From positions 1-64,000 of the IMG/VR virus record IMGVR_UViG_3300030104_004245: a stretch of DNA of 64,000 nt. One strand, written 5' to 3'. Both the position numbers and the translations under genes were made by a program. This DNA is from a virus. Positions 20,811 through 29,154 of the stretch are shown in pieces. Numbering within the stretch: the stretch's first letter is position 1; the number at the start of each line of letters is the position of its first letter. A model generated the notes under the pieces. That model did no database searches. It was given only the letters and a program-made list of their open reading frames with translations, and was not told where the DNA came from.

Positions 20811-20832
20811 CTATATATATAATATACAAAAA
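20811..20832 (-). promoter_or_regulatory. Putative AT-only late promoter motif
   Basis: The minus strand reads TTTTTGTATATTATATATAT about 70 bases before the ATG at 20742. It is nearly identical to the motif at 26195 and close to that at 41109. Confidence 0.55.
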
Positions 20833-20853
20833 TTAAATAATACTCTCTGTATA

Positions 20854-21597
20854 TTAATTATTTTTTTCTACTGCTGCTGATTCTCTCTGATATTGATTTA
20901 CATCAGTAATATCCCCTGCAAGTATACTAACAGCTTCATCAATTAATAATTCTACAATGTCATCTTTAAATTCACATTCTATATTAGCACCTGCTACATG
21001 TGTATAAGGATCTCTACAACCTTGAATTTGAATGTATCTAGGTTTTCTATAATATGTAAATTCAGTTGATGTAATATTAAAATCTTTTTTATATACTCTT
21101 AAAGTATTACCCTGCATAGTACAAAAAGTTTCACCCCATTCAAAATCTGGATTTTTATGAGGATCTCTCATTATAAGATCTACATTAGCAACTTCAGCTA
21201 AATATACTGTCATTGATCTAGGTTCAGTACAACAAGGAATATCTGTTTCTTTTCCATACTCATCTATTTCAAATTTAGTTGCATATGATGTAGTTCTTTT
21301 ATATTCAAAGTAATTCTCTATTGGACCTGGAATATCATATTCTACATAATCATCAGTTGTATTTGAAGGTAATAAATTATTAGTAACTAATAATCTTTGT
21401 AAATCATCTATTCTTTTTTTAGATGCTTCATCACCTTCTTTAAACTGATTAGATCCGTGTAGTTGTCTTCTACACCAATCTAATTGGGCCTTATTAAAAG
21501 ATTCAACAATTTGCCAGCATGATATATTATCATAGTCTTGACTATCAATTTTATTGATACGTTGCTTAAATTTTATTTGTAAAGTCTGATTATCCAT
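20854..21597 (-). CDS. Portal-proximal adaptor/ring-like protein
   Basis: The 247-residue protein has an N-terminal helical part (FKQRINKIDSQDYDNISCWQ), a beta-rich centre and a C-terminal helix (FKDDIVELLIDEAVSILAGD). This layout is typical of head-tail connector proteins in podoviruses, and the C-terminal helix resembles ones I recall from crAss-like phages. It lies between the capsid block and the tail block and is separated by one base from its neighbour. Confidence 0.5.
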   Translation of the reverse strand: MDNQTLQIKFKQRINKIDSQDYDNISCWQIVESFNKAQLDWCRRQLHGSNQFKEGDEASKKRIDDLQRLLVTNNLLPSNTTDDYVEYDIPGPIENYFEYKRTTSYATKFEIDEYGKETDIPCCTEPRSMTVYLAEVANVDLIMRDPHKNPDFEWGETFCTMQGNTLRVYKKDFNITSTEFTYYRKPRYIQIQGCRDPYTHVAGANIECEFKDDIVELLIDEAVSILAGDITDVNQYQRESAAVEKNN

Positions 21598-21598
21598 A

Positions 21599-21952
21599 TT
21601 AAAAATCTCCAGGTGTTTTTATATTACAAGCTGTTATTTCTGTATTAAAATAGTTACTATTCGGTACATCTGCAATAACTACAGGATTAAATGTTTTATT
21701 AAATGTTCTCTCTATATATCTATACATAGAATATAATACATCATTCCCTTTATCAGCTGTATGAGTAAATACTATCCAAGCATTACATTGTTTAAGGTTG
21801 ATATTAACATAATCAAATACTAATACAGTTTGTGTACTAGATAAAGGAAATGCATTTTTAAAATCTGCCCATTTAAAAATATATGGTCCTAAACTTGTCT
21901 TTACCCCTAAATGTATTATACTCGCATCAGGTGCATTTTTACTATATGCCAT
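21599..21952 (-). CDS. Small head-tail region protein, unknown
   Basis: A 117-residue alpha/beta protein with no recognised motif. It is packed between the adaptor-like gene and the 371-residue gene with 0-1 base gaps. Its length and position would fit a tail completion protein. Confidence 0.6.
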   Translation of the reverse strand: MAYSKNAPDASIIHLGVKTSLGPYIFKWADFKNAFPLSSTQTVLVFDYVNINLKQCNAWIVFTHTADKGNDVLYSMYRYIERTFNKTFNPVVIADVPNSNYFNTEITACNIKTPGDF

Positions 21953-23068
21953 TTATATATTCCAATATTGTTCAACTTTTCTCATAACATAAGCTAATAC
22001 CTCATCATTCAATGGACTCTTTAAAAACTCTAATGCATCTTCCATAGTTCTACCTATAAGAGCATGTGAGTCAGTATAAATTTTTCCATCAGATTTAGAA
22101 ACTATTATACCATAATAATTTGCATCTTTTAGTATAGCTTTTAATTTTAAATCTTCCATATTTTCCCTAGATGCATCTATAAATGTTTTAGCTGCTCTAA
22201 CAAAATTACTTTCACTACCTTCACCATCTATAAATAAATCCATATTTTCATAAACAACATCATTTGGTGTTGAATGATTATATTCGCTACTATTTACATC
22301 AACAACTTTTGCAACATAAAATAATTTTGTAGGATTTGTATCATACAAATTTTGTAATGCTGCAACAGCTTTATTTCTTAATTTAACAAGTTCAGTTCTT
22401 GTGCCAGCTGTTTCTTTTACTTCATCTAAATAAAATTTACAACCTGGTCCCTTTTTCTTAGCTGATGCTAAATCTTTTGCACATATAGAAAATCCTCCAG
22501 CTTTAATAGCAAAAAGCTTTATTAAATCATAAGGATCTTTACCTGGATCTAAGAACAAAGGTTCATTACCACATCTTAAACTTATTTTACTCCAGAATTC
22601 ATCATTATTAGGTCTAAGTAATTTAACCTTATTCCAAAACTCTGGATCATCTACTTTAATAACATTAGTTGCTAACATTTTTTCTAACTCTGCAACTGCT
22701 GTTCTAATTTGTCTAACTTTAGCTTCTCTTTCTGCTCTTGGTAATTGTTTTATTTCCGGAGCAAATTCATTTAAGCCAGTTATATATCTTCGTACACCAT
22801 TTACATCTAAACATGTAAGTTGTTCTTCATGATATACATTATCATATAAAGCCATTTTATAGTTTTCTAAACCCATATTTTCTGCACCAGTAATATAAGG
22901 TCTTACAGCTATAGTTTGATCTTTAGTTTGTTGATATTTTTCAATCATTGTAAAATCTTCCATTGAAACTTTTGGTTGTACAGTTTCAAAAGTAGGTTCT
23001 GCAATTGTAATTGTTTCTGCAACTTCTGCTTTTATAGTTGCTTTTTTAGTTGTTTTTTTCTTTGCCAT
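21953..23068 (-). CDS. Capsid-region protein with Lys-rich N-terminus (371 aa)
   Basis: The first 15 residues are very basic (MAKKKTTKKATIKA) and the rest is mostly helical and charged. No enzyme motif is visible. It lies directly downstream of the major capsid candidate and its terminator. Possible roles are a cargo, internal or connector protein; none can be shown. About 75 bases of T/A-rich sequence upstream contain no clear promoter. Confidence 0.6.
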   Translation of the reverse strand: MAKKKTTKKATIKAEVAETITIAEPTFETVQPKVSMEDFTMIEKYQQTKDQTIAVRPYITGAENMGLENYKMALYDNVYHEEQLTCLDVNGVRRYITGLNEFAPEIKQLPRAEREAKVRQIRTAVAELEKMLATNVIKVDDPEFWNKVKLLRPNNDEFWSKISLRCGNEPLFLDPGKDPYDLIKLFAIKAGGFSICAKDLASAKKKGPGCKFYLDEVKETAGTRTELVKLRNKAVAALQNLYDTNPTKLFYVAKVVDVNSSEYNHSTPNDVVYENMDLFIDGEGSESNFVRAAKTFIDASRENMEDLKLKAILKDANYYGIIVSKSDGKIYTDSHALIGRTMEDALEFLKSPLNDEVLAYVMRKVEQYWNI

Positions 23069-23099
23069 GATAAGTTTTTTTAAGTTTTTTAAATATAGT

Positions 23100-23141
23100 T
23101 TTTTTTAAAAATTTAAAAGAGGGATGCTAAGATCCCCCTTT
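23100..23141 (-). terminator. Intrinsic terminator after major capsid candidate
   Basis: An inverted repeat AAAGAGGGAT / ATCCCCCTTT (nine pairs, one mismatch, six-base loop) lies 16 bases after the capsid gene stop. The minus-strand product continues with a T-rich tract. Partial readthrough would reduce downstream expression relative to capsid. Confidence 0.7.
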
Positions 23142-23156
23142 CAAATTCAGTACATA

Positions 23157-24803
23157 TTAGAATGAACCTCCTGTAACAGGATTCTTCATAACTATTTTCA
23201 ATACCTTAGTCGGGTCTTTTACCCATACAGCAGGCATGGTTTGAGTCATATAAACTCTATAGCCATTGAAGTTTCCTGAAGATTGGAATCCTTGAGTTCT
23301 TCCCATATAATCCATAGTTCCATTTTGGTAGAACCATTTCAATTGATTATCCCAAGAAAGTTTCAACAAGTGAATGTTGTCATTTCCTTGATCAGTAATA
23401 TCAAAAATTATAAATGAATAAGAACTTAAAGGTCTTCCGTCTACTAGAGGATTCTCAATATCATTAGTATGTAAGTTATCAAACGCTGGATTCAGTACAA
23501 ATTGTACGTTAGCCAAGAATGGTATTACAAATGAAGTAAATGAAAAGCCATAACCCATATCCATACCAGAGCCTGTAACAGCACCAACATTATCAGCATT
23601 GATAACAAATGGATTTCCACCACCTGTACCACTATTAATCATACTAACATCATCTTTGATAGCTCTGTTAATTAACTGCATACCACCGATACCTGTTTGT
23701 ACAACTAAAGATCTTTTTGGATCTGGACCATCTAATTCAACTTTACCTTGATAGAAGTTATAAAGTTCAGACTTAAACATATCTAGGTTGAATGAAGACT
23801 TGTTGTAAACTCTTTTGTAAGAGTTGTCTAACTGTCTCCAAAGACCAATAGATAATCTAATATCATCTGGACCATCTTGTTTAACTCTACCTCCACGTCC
23901 CCACATTAGGTACGTTTCAATGTCACTTGCAACCTTAGAAAGGTGTGCAGCTTCCATATTAGTAAGGAAAGTTCTAGAAAGATTACCATTGTCAAATGCT
24001 CTTCTTACATAATCAGGACCCATAATTTCTACCATACTTTCTAAGGAAGAAACAGATGGATCTACATCTTGATCAAAAGTTCTCCAAATCTCTGTAACTG
24101 GAATAGAACCGTCAGCATTCATACCTCCTTTGATCATAAGATCTGCTCTAGAAGATACTGAATAATGAACGTGTGCTTCAGCTCCTCCTACAAAGTTGTA
24201 GAATTCTCTGAAACCTGTTCCTGTTGTAAGATCTGAAAATCTTTCACCATATTCACCACGTGCAGAACCTTTTCTGAAGTACTTAGTACCTGCAGCTAAA
24301 TAATCAGCTGACATTACACCTGTTGCAGTATTGTCATTGTTGACTAACTGAACGGTATAAATAAAGCCATCATTAGCTTGAATAATATCATCTGCTGTGA
24401 TATAAAGTTCCTTACCATTGTATTTATCATAAGTGATGATGTCACCATGTCCAAATGCCCTTTTGTTTATTTTTATTCTAAACGTAGTACCATCTAAACC
24501 TAGCTCTGAATCAGCCGCCTCAATATTCTTTACAATGAAAGGAAGGTCTTGTGCAACGGGAGTTTGCCACTTATACTCACCACGAGCATTGTCCACCATA
24601 ATTGTATTCTTTCCACCAAAAGACGCCATTTGATATAAAGGCATTTCTACCTTTTGAGCCATTGCCCATATATCAATTGGACCCATATCCATAGGCTCAA
24701 CGTCTCCTAACATATTTGTTAAGTGATAAGAATCAACATGTGAACTAGCTTTATAGTTAGTATCACGTAGGAAAATCCCATTATTTAAAACTGGAGTTGC
24801 CAT
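23157..24803 (-). CDS. Major capsid protein candidate
   Basis: The 548-residue protein starts MATPVLNNGIFLRDTNYKAS and is a mixed alpha/beta protein without enzymatic motifs. The call rests on position (after portal and scaffold-like genes), on size, and on signs of high expression: visibly more C/G-ending codons than neighbours and an own terminator after the stop. An HK97-type fold is expected for tailed phages but cannot be read directly here. Confidence 0.65.
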   Translation of the reverse strand: MATPVLNNGIFLRDTNYKASSHVDSYHLTNMLGDVEPMDMGPIDIWAMAQKVEMPLYQMASFGGKNTIMVDNARGEYKWQTPVAQDLPFIVKNIEAADSELGLDGTTFRIKINKRAFGHGDIITYDKYNGKELYITADDIIQANDGFIYTVQLVNNDNTATGVMSADYLAAGTKYFRKGSARGEYGERFSDLTTGTGFREFYNFVGGAEAHVHYSVSSRADLMIKGGMNADGSIPVTEIWRTFDQDVDPSVSSLESMVEIMGPDYVRRAFDNGNLSRTFLTNMEAAHLSKVASDIETYLMWGRGGRVKQDGPDDIRLSIGLWRQLDNSYKRVYNKSSFNLDMFKSELYNFYQGKVELDGPDPKRSLVVQTGIGGMQLINRAIKDDVSMINSGTGGGNPFVINADNVGAVTGSGMDMGYGFSFTSFVIPFLANVQFVLNPAFDNLHTNDIENPLVDGRPLSSYSFIIFDITDQGNDNIHLLKLSWDNQLKWFYQNGTMDYMGRTQGFQSSGNFNGYRVYMTQTMPAVWVKDPTKVLKIVMKNPVTGGSF

Positions 24804-24850
24804 AATTGAAATCTATTTTTAAATTTGTTAAACATTAATTAAACTATATA

Positions 24851-26176
24851 TTAAAATCTCTTAAATATATTTTTATTTGCTCTAGGTAGTGTTCTACCTC
24901 TCTTTGCTGCCTTTTGCTCTTTAACTGGAGTTGTTGCTCCTCCCTTTTGACCTTGGGCAGTTTTAAGTTTTCTAACTGTTTTTTCCACTGCTTTATTTTC
25001 TCCCTTCTGCATGATATTAGATTTATATCCCTTTGGATCAGCTAATAACCACAGTGCTTCAGTTATTAAATTATAATTTGGTTCAACAAACTGATATTTT
25101 TCTAACAGATGTCCAAGCAAATTAGTATTTTCTCCTGTTATAGATGGATAGTTAGGGTTGACTAATCCGTTATATAATAAAGATTGTGTTTTTCTGTCAA
25201 TCTTTGTATCCCCTATCTTACCATCTTTTAATGTATTATATACATTGCTCATATATTTTTCAGATGCTTGTTGTTGTTGTTTCTGTTTCATTTGTTGCTC
25301 TTCCAATCTTTGTGCAACAACTTTTTCTTGCATCTTATCTAATTTTGGTTTAAACTTCATTGCTTGTTTTTCAAGCTTACCTAAGTCTTTCCAAATTTCT
25401 ATTTCTTCTTGTATCTCTTCTGCATTTCCATAACCAGTAGCTCTTAAATAATCACTTATTATTCTTTCTTGTCCCGCTTCTGATTTAGGATCAATCTCTC
25501 TTACTTCTTCAACTTTTGCTAATGCTCCAAATAAACCTTTTAAATCTGTCCCACCATCTGCAACATATCTTGCTGCTATTTGTAATTCTTCAGGTAAACT
25601 ATTGAAGAATTGTTTTGGTGTTTCTCTTCTTACAGCATTAGTTCTTTCTTCCAGATTGGCTTGAATTAATTCTTCCCAATCTTTTGGTGTATATTCATCA
25701 AGAGGTTTTTCATCATCAAAAGGAATAATTTTTTCAGTTTTTATTAATCCTTCAAATACATCTGCAATTCCTTCTATCTTTTTTCTACCTCTTTTTGCAC
25801 CAGTTTCTTCTATTTCTTCTTCTGTTAAACCTAAAACTTTATCAACATCAACATCTGTTGTTTTAGATTTTGATTTTGGTTTAACATTTACAGTTTCAGC
25901 AGCTTTTTCTAAATCCTCTTGTTTAACTTCATCCTTTACAGGCTCTTCTTTTTTTGTAGGAGTTTTTGTTATTTCTTCTACTTTTGGATCTAAAAAACTT
26001 ACATCAACATTTTTCTTTCTAGTAAAAACATTAGGTTTTTTTTCCGGTGTTTCTACATTTGTTTCAGGCAACGTTATGGAATCTGCTCCAGGTGCTGCGT
26101 TGAATATATCATCTAAATTGACATCTACCTTTTCTACTTTAGTATTATCAACAGTTTCAGTTTTATTTTCAGCCAT
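24851..26176 (-). CDS. Scaffold-like protein candidate
   Basis: The 441-residue product is highly charged, with a disordered acidic/Lys-rich N-terminal half and a predicted coiled coil near residues 255-315 (MKFKPKLDKMQEKVVAQRLE and a Gln-rich run). It ends in a basic tail. Such composition between portal and capsid genes is typical of capsid scaffolds. No protease signature is seen. A late promoter motif lies upstream. Confidence 0.55.
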   Translation of the reverse strand: MAENKTETVDNTKVEKVDVNLDDIFNAAPGADSITLPETNVETPEKKPNVFTRKKNVDVSFLDPKVEEITKTPTKKEEPVKDEVKQEDLEKAAETVNVKPKSKSKTTDVDVDKVLGLTEEEIEETGAKRGRKKIEGIADVFEGLIKTEKIIPFDDEKPLDEYTPKDWEELIQANLEERTNAVRRETPKQFFNSLPEELQIAARYVADGGTDLKGLFGALAKVEEVREIDPKSEAGQERIISDYLRATGYGNAEEIQEEIEIWKDLGKLEKQAMKFKPKLDKMQEKVVAQRLEEQQMKQKQQQQASEKYMSNVYNTLKDGKIGDTKIDRKTQSLLYNGLVNPNYPSITGENTNLLGHLLEKYQFVEPNYNLITEALWLLADPKGYKSNIMQKGENKAVEKTVRKLKTAQGQKGGATTPVKEQKAAKRGRTLPRANKNIFKRF

Positions 26177-26194
26177 GGTTTTTGGTTTTAATGG

Positions 26195-26215
26195 TTATAT
26201 ATATAATATACAAAA
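26195..26215 (-). promoter_or_regulatory. Putative AT-only late promoter motif
   Basis: The minus strand reads CTTTTGTATATTATATATAT about 20-40 bases before the scaffold/capsid operon. It is one of the two best copies of the motif. Confidence 0.55.
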
Positions 26216-26279
26216 GATTTATGAGTAAACCTTAAAAATTTTTTTAAATTTAAAAAATTGTTCTAGTATATAGCTATCA

Positions 26280-29048
26280 CTATTTTTTCTTCTTCTTTTT
26301 ATCTTTTTCTTGTTTTGACTTAACATCATATTTATTTTTATTTTCTCTTGCAATTTGAAGTTGTGTATCTGAAATTTGACGTTGAGTAGTTAATTTTTCT
26401 CTTTCAAGATCTAATTTTTTTGAATCATATGATGACTTTCTAGCACTTTCTTCTCTTTTAAAGTTCATTGTATCCTGATATTCTTCTCTTTTTTGTATAT
26501 CTTGCATTGCATCACGGAAATCACTTTGTTGATTTTGATCAATATCTTGCATTGCTCCATATCCGGATGCTCTAATTTCTGCAACCATAAGATCTTTTTT
26601 ACGTTCAGCTTCATTTTCTTGTTGCTCAAAAGCTCTTTGTTCAGATTTTTCTTTAGCTTGTGCCTCAATTTGTTGTTGTTGCATTTGCTGTTGTTGTTGC
26701 ATTTCTTGTTGTTTTTGAGCTGTTTGTTTATCTTCAGCAGCTTTAAGTATGTTAGATACTTCAGCAATTGAATCAGCTTTAATAAGATTTCCTAGATCAT
26801 AGATACTTGCACCAGAGGTATTATTAGTCATTGCTAATTGTTTTAATTGTTCTAATGTTTGTCTATGATTTGTTTTTGTTGTACAGAAAATATTAAACTC
26901 TCTCATTAATAAATCCGTCCCATTCATTTGAAAATTTACTTTTTCTGCTTCACTAGATATATAATTTAATCTTACACTAGGTTTAGTACTGTGATAGTAT
27001 TGAGAAAGATCTGTTCTCATTTGATGTACTCTAGGCATAAGATTATCTGAATGTTGTATAAAATACATTTCTGTTTGTGAATAAGATGCCTGTACAGCTT
27101 GTTGTACTCCTGTAGCTGTTTGTCTTGCTACTTCTTGTCCTAAACGTTGTGGATTAATACCAATAGCATCAAATGCTTGTTGTTTAAAATGATTAGCTAA
27201 TTGTATTCTAGACATTAATCTTTGTGATTGTTCTAGATTTAAAGTTTGATAATGATTAAAATTTGTAGCATTTTCTGTATTAGTAATTGAAGTATCTAAT
27301 GGTAACATACCAAAATCCTTCATTGCCACATATGCTTTTGCCATATTATTCTTACCCCAATCTTCTCCCATTGAATGACGTGGTAGTGCATTTTGATCAA
27401 ACATAATAACAGTACCAAGTTCATCTACAAGTATATCAGCTATTTGATTATTAACCATATTATAACCAACTTGATATGCTTTCATTAAATCAACTAAAGA
27501 TGTTGATCTAGTATTTCTATCTGAAAATACTCTTCCTTCTACAGGAAGCTTACATCCATATAATGAACTTTCTCCTTTAAATTGAAATTCTAGTTTTCCT
27601 GGTTTACTTTTATTTATTCCAATATATATTGGATTTACTTCAGAAGATGTTTGTCTCCATGTTGCAGGAAGATTAGGACCTATTTTAACACCACCCCATA
27701 CTTCATTAATCCATATCCAATCTATATGTTCTCCAAATACTAAGTTATCTCTTGTTTTTTCTTTAAATAAGCTTGTATTGTATATTGGTTTTTCTGTTAA
27801 CTTAAAATTTTCGTCAACAATTTTTTGAGTCATTTGACCATCTTCATCTAATCTAATTAAATGACCTACTTTTCTTTGACTTTTCCAATATATAGTAGAT
27901 ACCCTTAACATATCTTTTTCTCCCCATATATGTACATCTTCTCCTTCATTCAAAATCCATTTAACTATATCATCTCCTGATCTTACATCATTTTGCCAAA
28001 AGCTAACAAATTGTCTATATCCTAATGAAGGCATTTCTGTATTCCATTTATGTGATTTTGTTGGATCATAAAATGAACCATCATTTTGATATCCTTGAAT
28101 TGGATATTTAGCGTTCTTAGCAGGATATATATTTTGTAATGATCTTAATTGATCTTCTGTCATAAGATATCCAAAGTTATCTACAACATCTGCAACAGTC
28201 ATCATTTCACATTTACCTACGTAATTAGAATCAGATATATATCTTGAGTTAGGAGATTTTTGATAGAATGTTAAAGCTGGATTCCAAAGTTCAACTTCAT
28301 AATCATCTTCTAACATTTTAAAATGCCAAAACTCTCTATCACAAATAAGCATATCTTTAAATGCTCTTTCTTCAAGCTCTTGCATTTTAAATCTTTCTTC
28401 ATCAACTTTCATTTGATGTGATGCCCATTCTTCAACAAGACTTCTATAATCTTTTGAAAAAAATTCTTCTATTTCAGGAAGTGTTTTTAATGATTCAGGA
28501 GCTAATTGTTTTTGAACTTCTTCATTTTGTATATCTGCACCCATAGAATGTAATTTTAATAACATTTTATTACGTGCATCAGATAATAAATTTTCTTCAA
28601 TAAGAGCTCTTTTAGATTCAATCATCTCATTATATGAAAGATCATCAACAGCTCTAAATTGAACTCTGGCAAATCTTTTAGAAAATTCACCTGATAAAAC
28701 ATTAACTACGTTTGGTATTATAGGATAAAATTTTAATTCTAAAGCGGAAGAATCTTCCTTAGTAAGGACATCCATTAAATCTTTATAGTCATTATCTTCT
28801 TCAACTATATAATCTGATTTATCAATAATTCCTTTTGCTAGTTTATAATTTTTTAAAATTTTTCTAGCATTATGTCTTAAGTAATCTAAACCTTGAACTT
28901 CTAACCAATCTAAATTCCATGCAGCCCAATCATCATTTTTTTTCTTTGCAGAAATAAATTGCATAGGTTGCGTTAAGCTAGCACTAGAAGGATAAGCTTT
29001 ATCCGCTTTAGCACCTTTCTTCATTTGTAAGGCATTTAGTACTCTCAT
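26280..29048 (-). CDS. Portal protein
   Basis: The 922-residue protein lies next to the large terminase and upstream of the capsid genes. It is rich in Trp/Tyr and alpha/beta segments, with a central part (YKQFVSFWQND-type strands) and a long C-terminal extension from about residue 780. That extension is Gln-rich (repeated QQQ) and then a strongly charged Lys/Glu coil ending in KKKKK. Large portals with such C-terminal barrels occur in crAss-like phages. The assignment rests on order, size and composition. Confidence 0.7.
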   Translation of the reverse strand: MRVLNALQMKKGAKADKAYPSSASLTQPMQFISAKKKNDDWAAWNLDWLEVQGLDYLRHNARKILKNYKLAKGIIDKSDYIVEEDNDYKDLMDVLTKEDSSALELKFYPIIPNVVNVLSGEFSKRFARVQFRAVDDLSYNEMIESKRALIEENLLSDARNKMLLKLHSMGADIQNEEVQKQLAPESLKTLPEIEEFFSKDYRSLVEEWASHQMKVDEERFKMQELEERAFKDMLICDREFWHFKMLEDDYEVELWNPALTFYQKSPNSRYISDSNYVGKCEMMTVADVVDNFGYLMTEDQLRSLQNIYPAKNAKYPIQGYQNDGSFYDPTKSHKWNTEMPSLGYRQFVSFWQNDVRSGDDIVKWILNEGEDVHIWGEKDMLRVSTIYWKSQRKVGHLIRLDEDGQMTQKIVDENFKLTEKPIYNTSLFKEKTRDNLVFGEHIDWIWINEVWGGVKIGPNLPATWRQTSSEVNPIYIGINKSKPGKLEFQFKGESSLYGCKLPVEGRVFSDRNTRSTSLVDLMKAYQVGYNMVNNQIADILVDELGTVIMFDQNALPRHSMGEDWGKNNMAKAYVAMKDFGMLPLDTSITNTENATNFNHYQTLNLEQSQRLMSRIQLANHFKQQAFDAIGINPQRLGQEVARQTATGVQQAVQASYSQTEMYFIQHSDNLMPRVHQMRTDLSQYYHSTKPSVRLNYISSEAEKVNFQMNGTDLLMREFNIFCTTKTNHRQTLEQLKQLAMTNNTSGASIYDLGNLIKADSIAEVSNILKAAEDKQTAQKQQEMQQQQQMQQQQIEAQAKEKSEQRAFEQQENEAERKKDLMVAEIRASGYGAMQDIDQNQQSDFRDAMQDIQKREEYQDTMNFKREESARKSSYDSKKLDLEREKLTTQRQISDTQLQIARENKNKYDVKSKQEKDKKKKKK

Positions 29049-29052
29049 GTTT

Positions 29053-29154
29053 TTATTTCTTTATAATATACTTAATTGATACTTTTCCATACGTAGATAT
29101 AGTATGCCAAGATGGAATATAACTTGTTGATGTAGTTGTCCAGTAATTATTCAT
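29053..29154 (-). CDS. Micro-ORF between terminase and portal (33 aa)
   Basis: The ATG at 29154 directly follows the terminase stop (TAAATG), and the stop lies four bases before the portal ATG, so the ORF fills the gap exactly. The sequence begins MNNYWTTTSTSYIPSWH. No function is known. The exact fit suggests a real coupled gene, though chance cannot be excluded for so short a frame. A TATATTATA stretch inside it could also act as a promoter for portal. Confidence 0.5.
   Translation of the reverse strand: MNNYWTTTSTSYIPSWHTISTYGKVSIKYIIKK

Noticed and set aside
20743-20829. N-terminal extension of the 416-residue virion protein
   Set aside because: The added residues are hydrophobic and overlap a promoter-like motif; the internal ATG at 20742 has the typical A/T leader.
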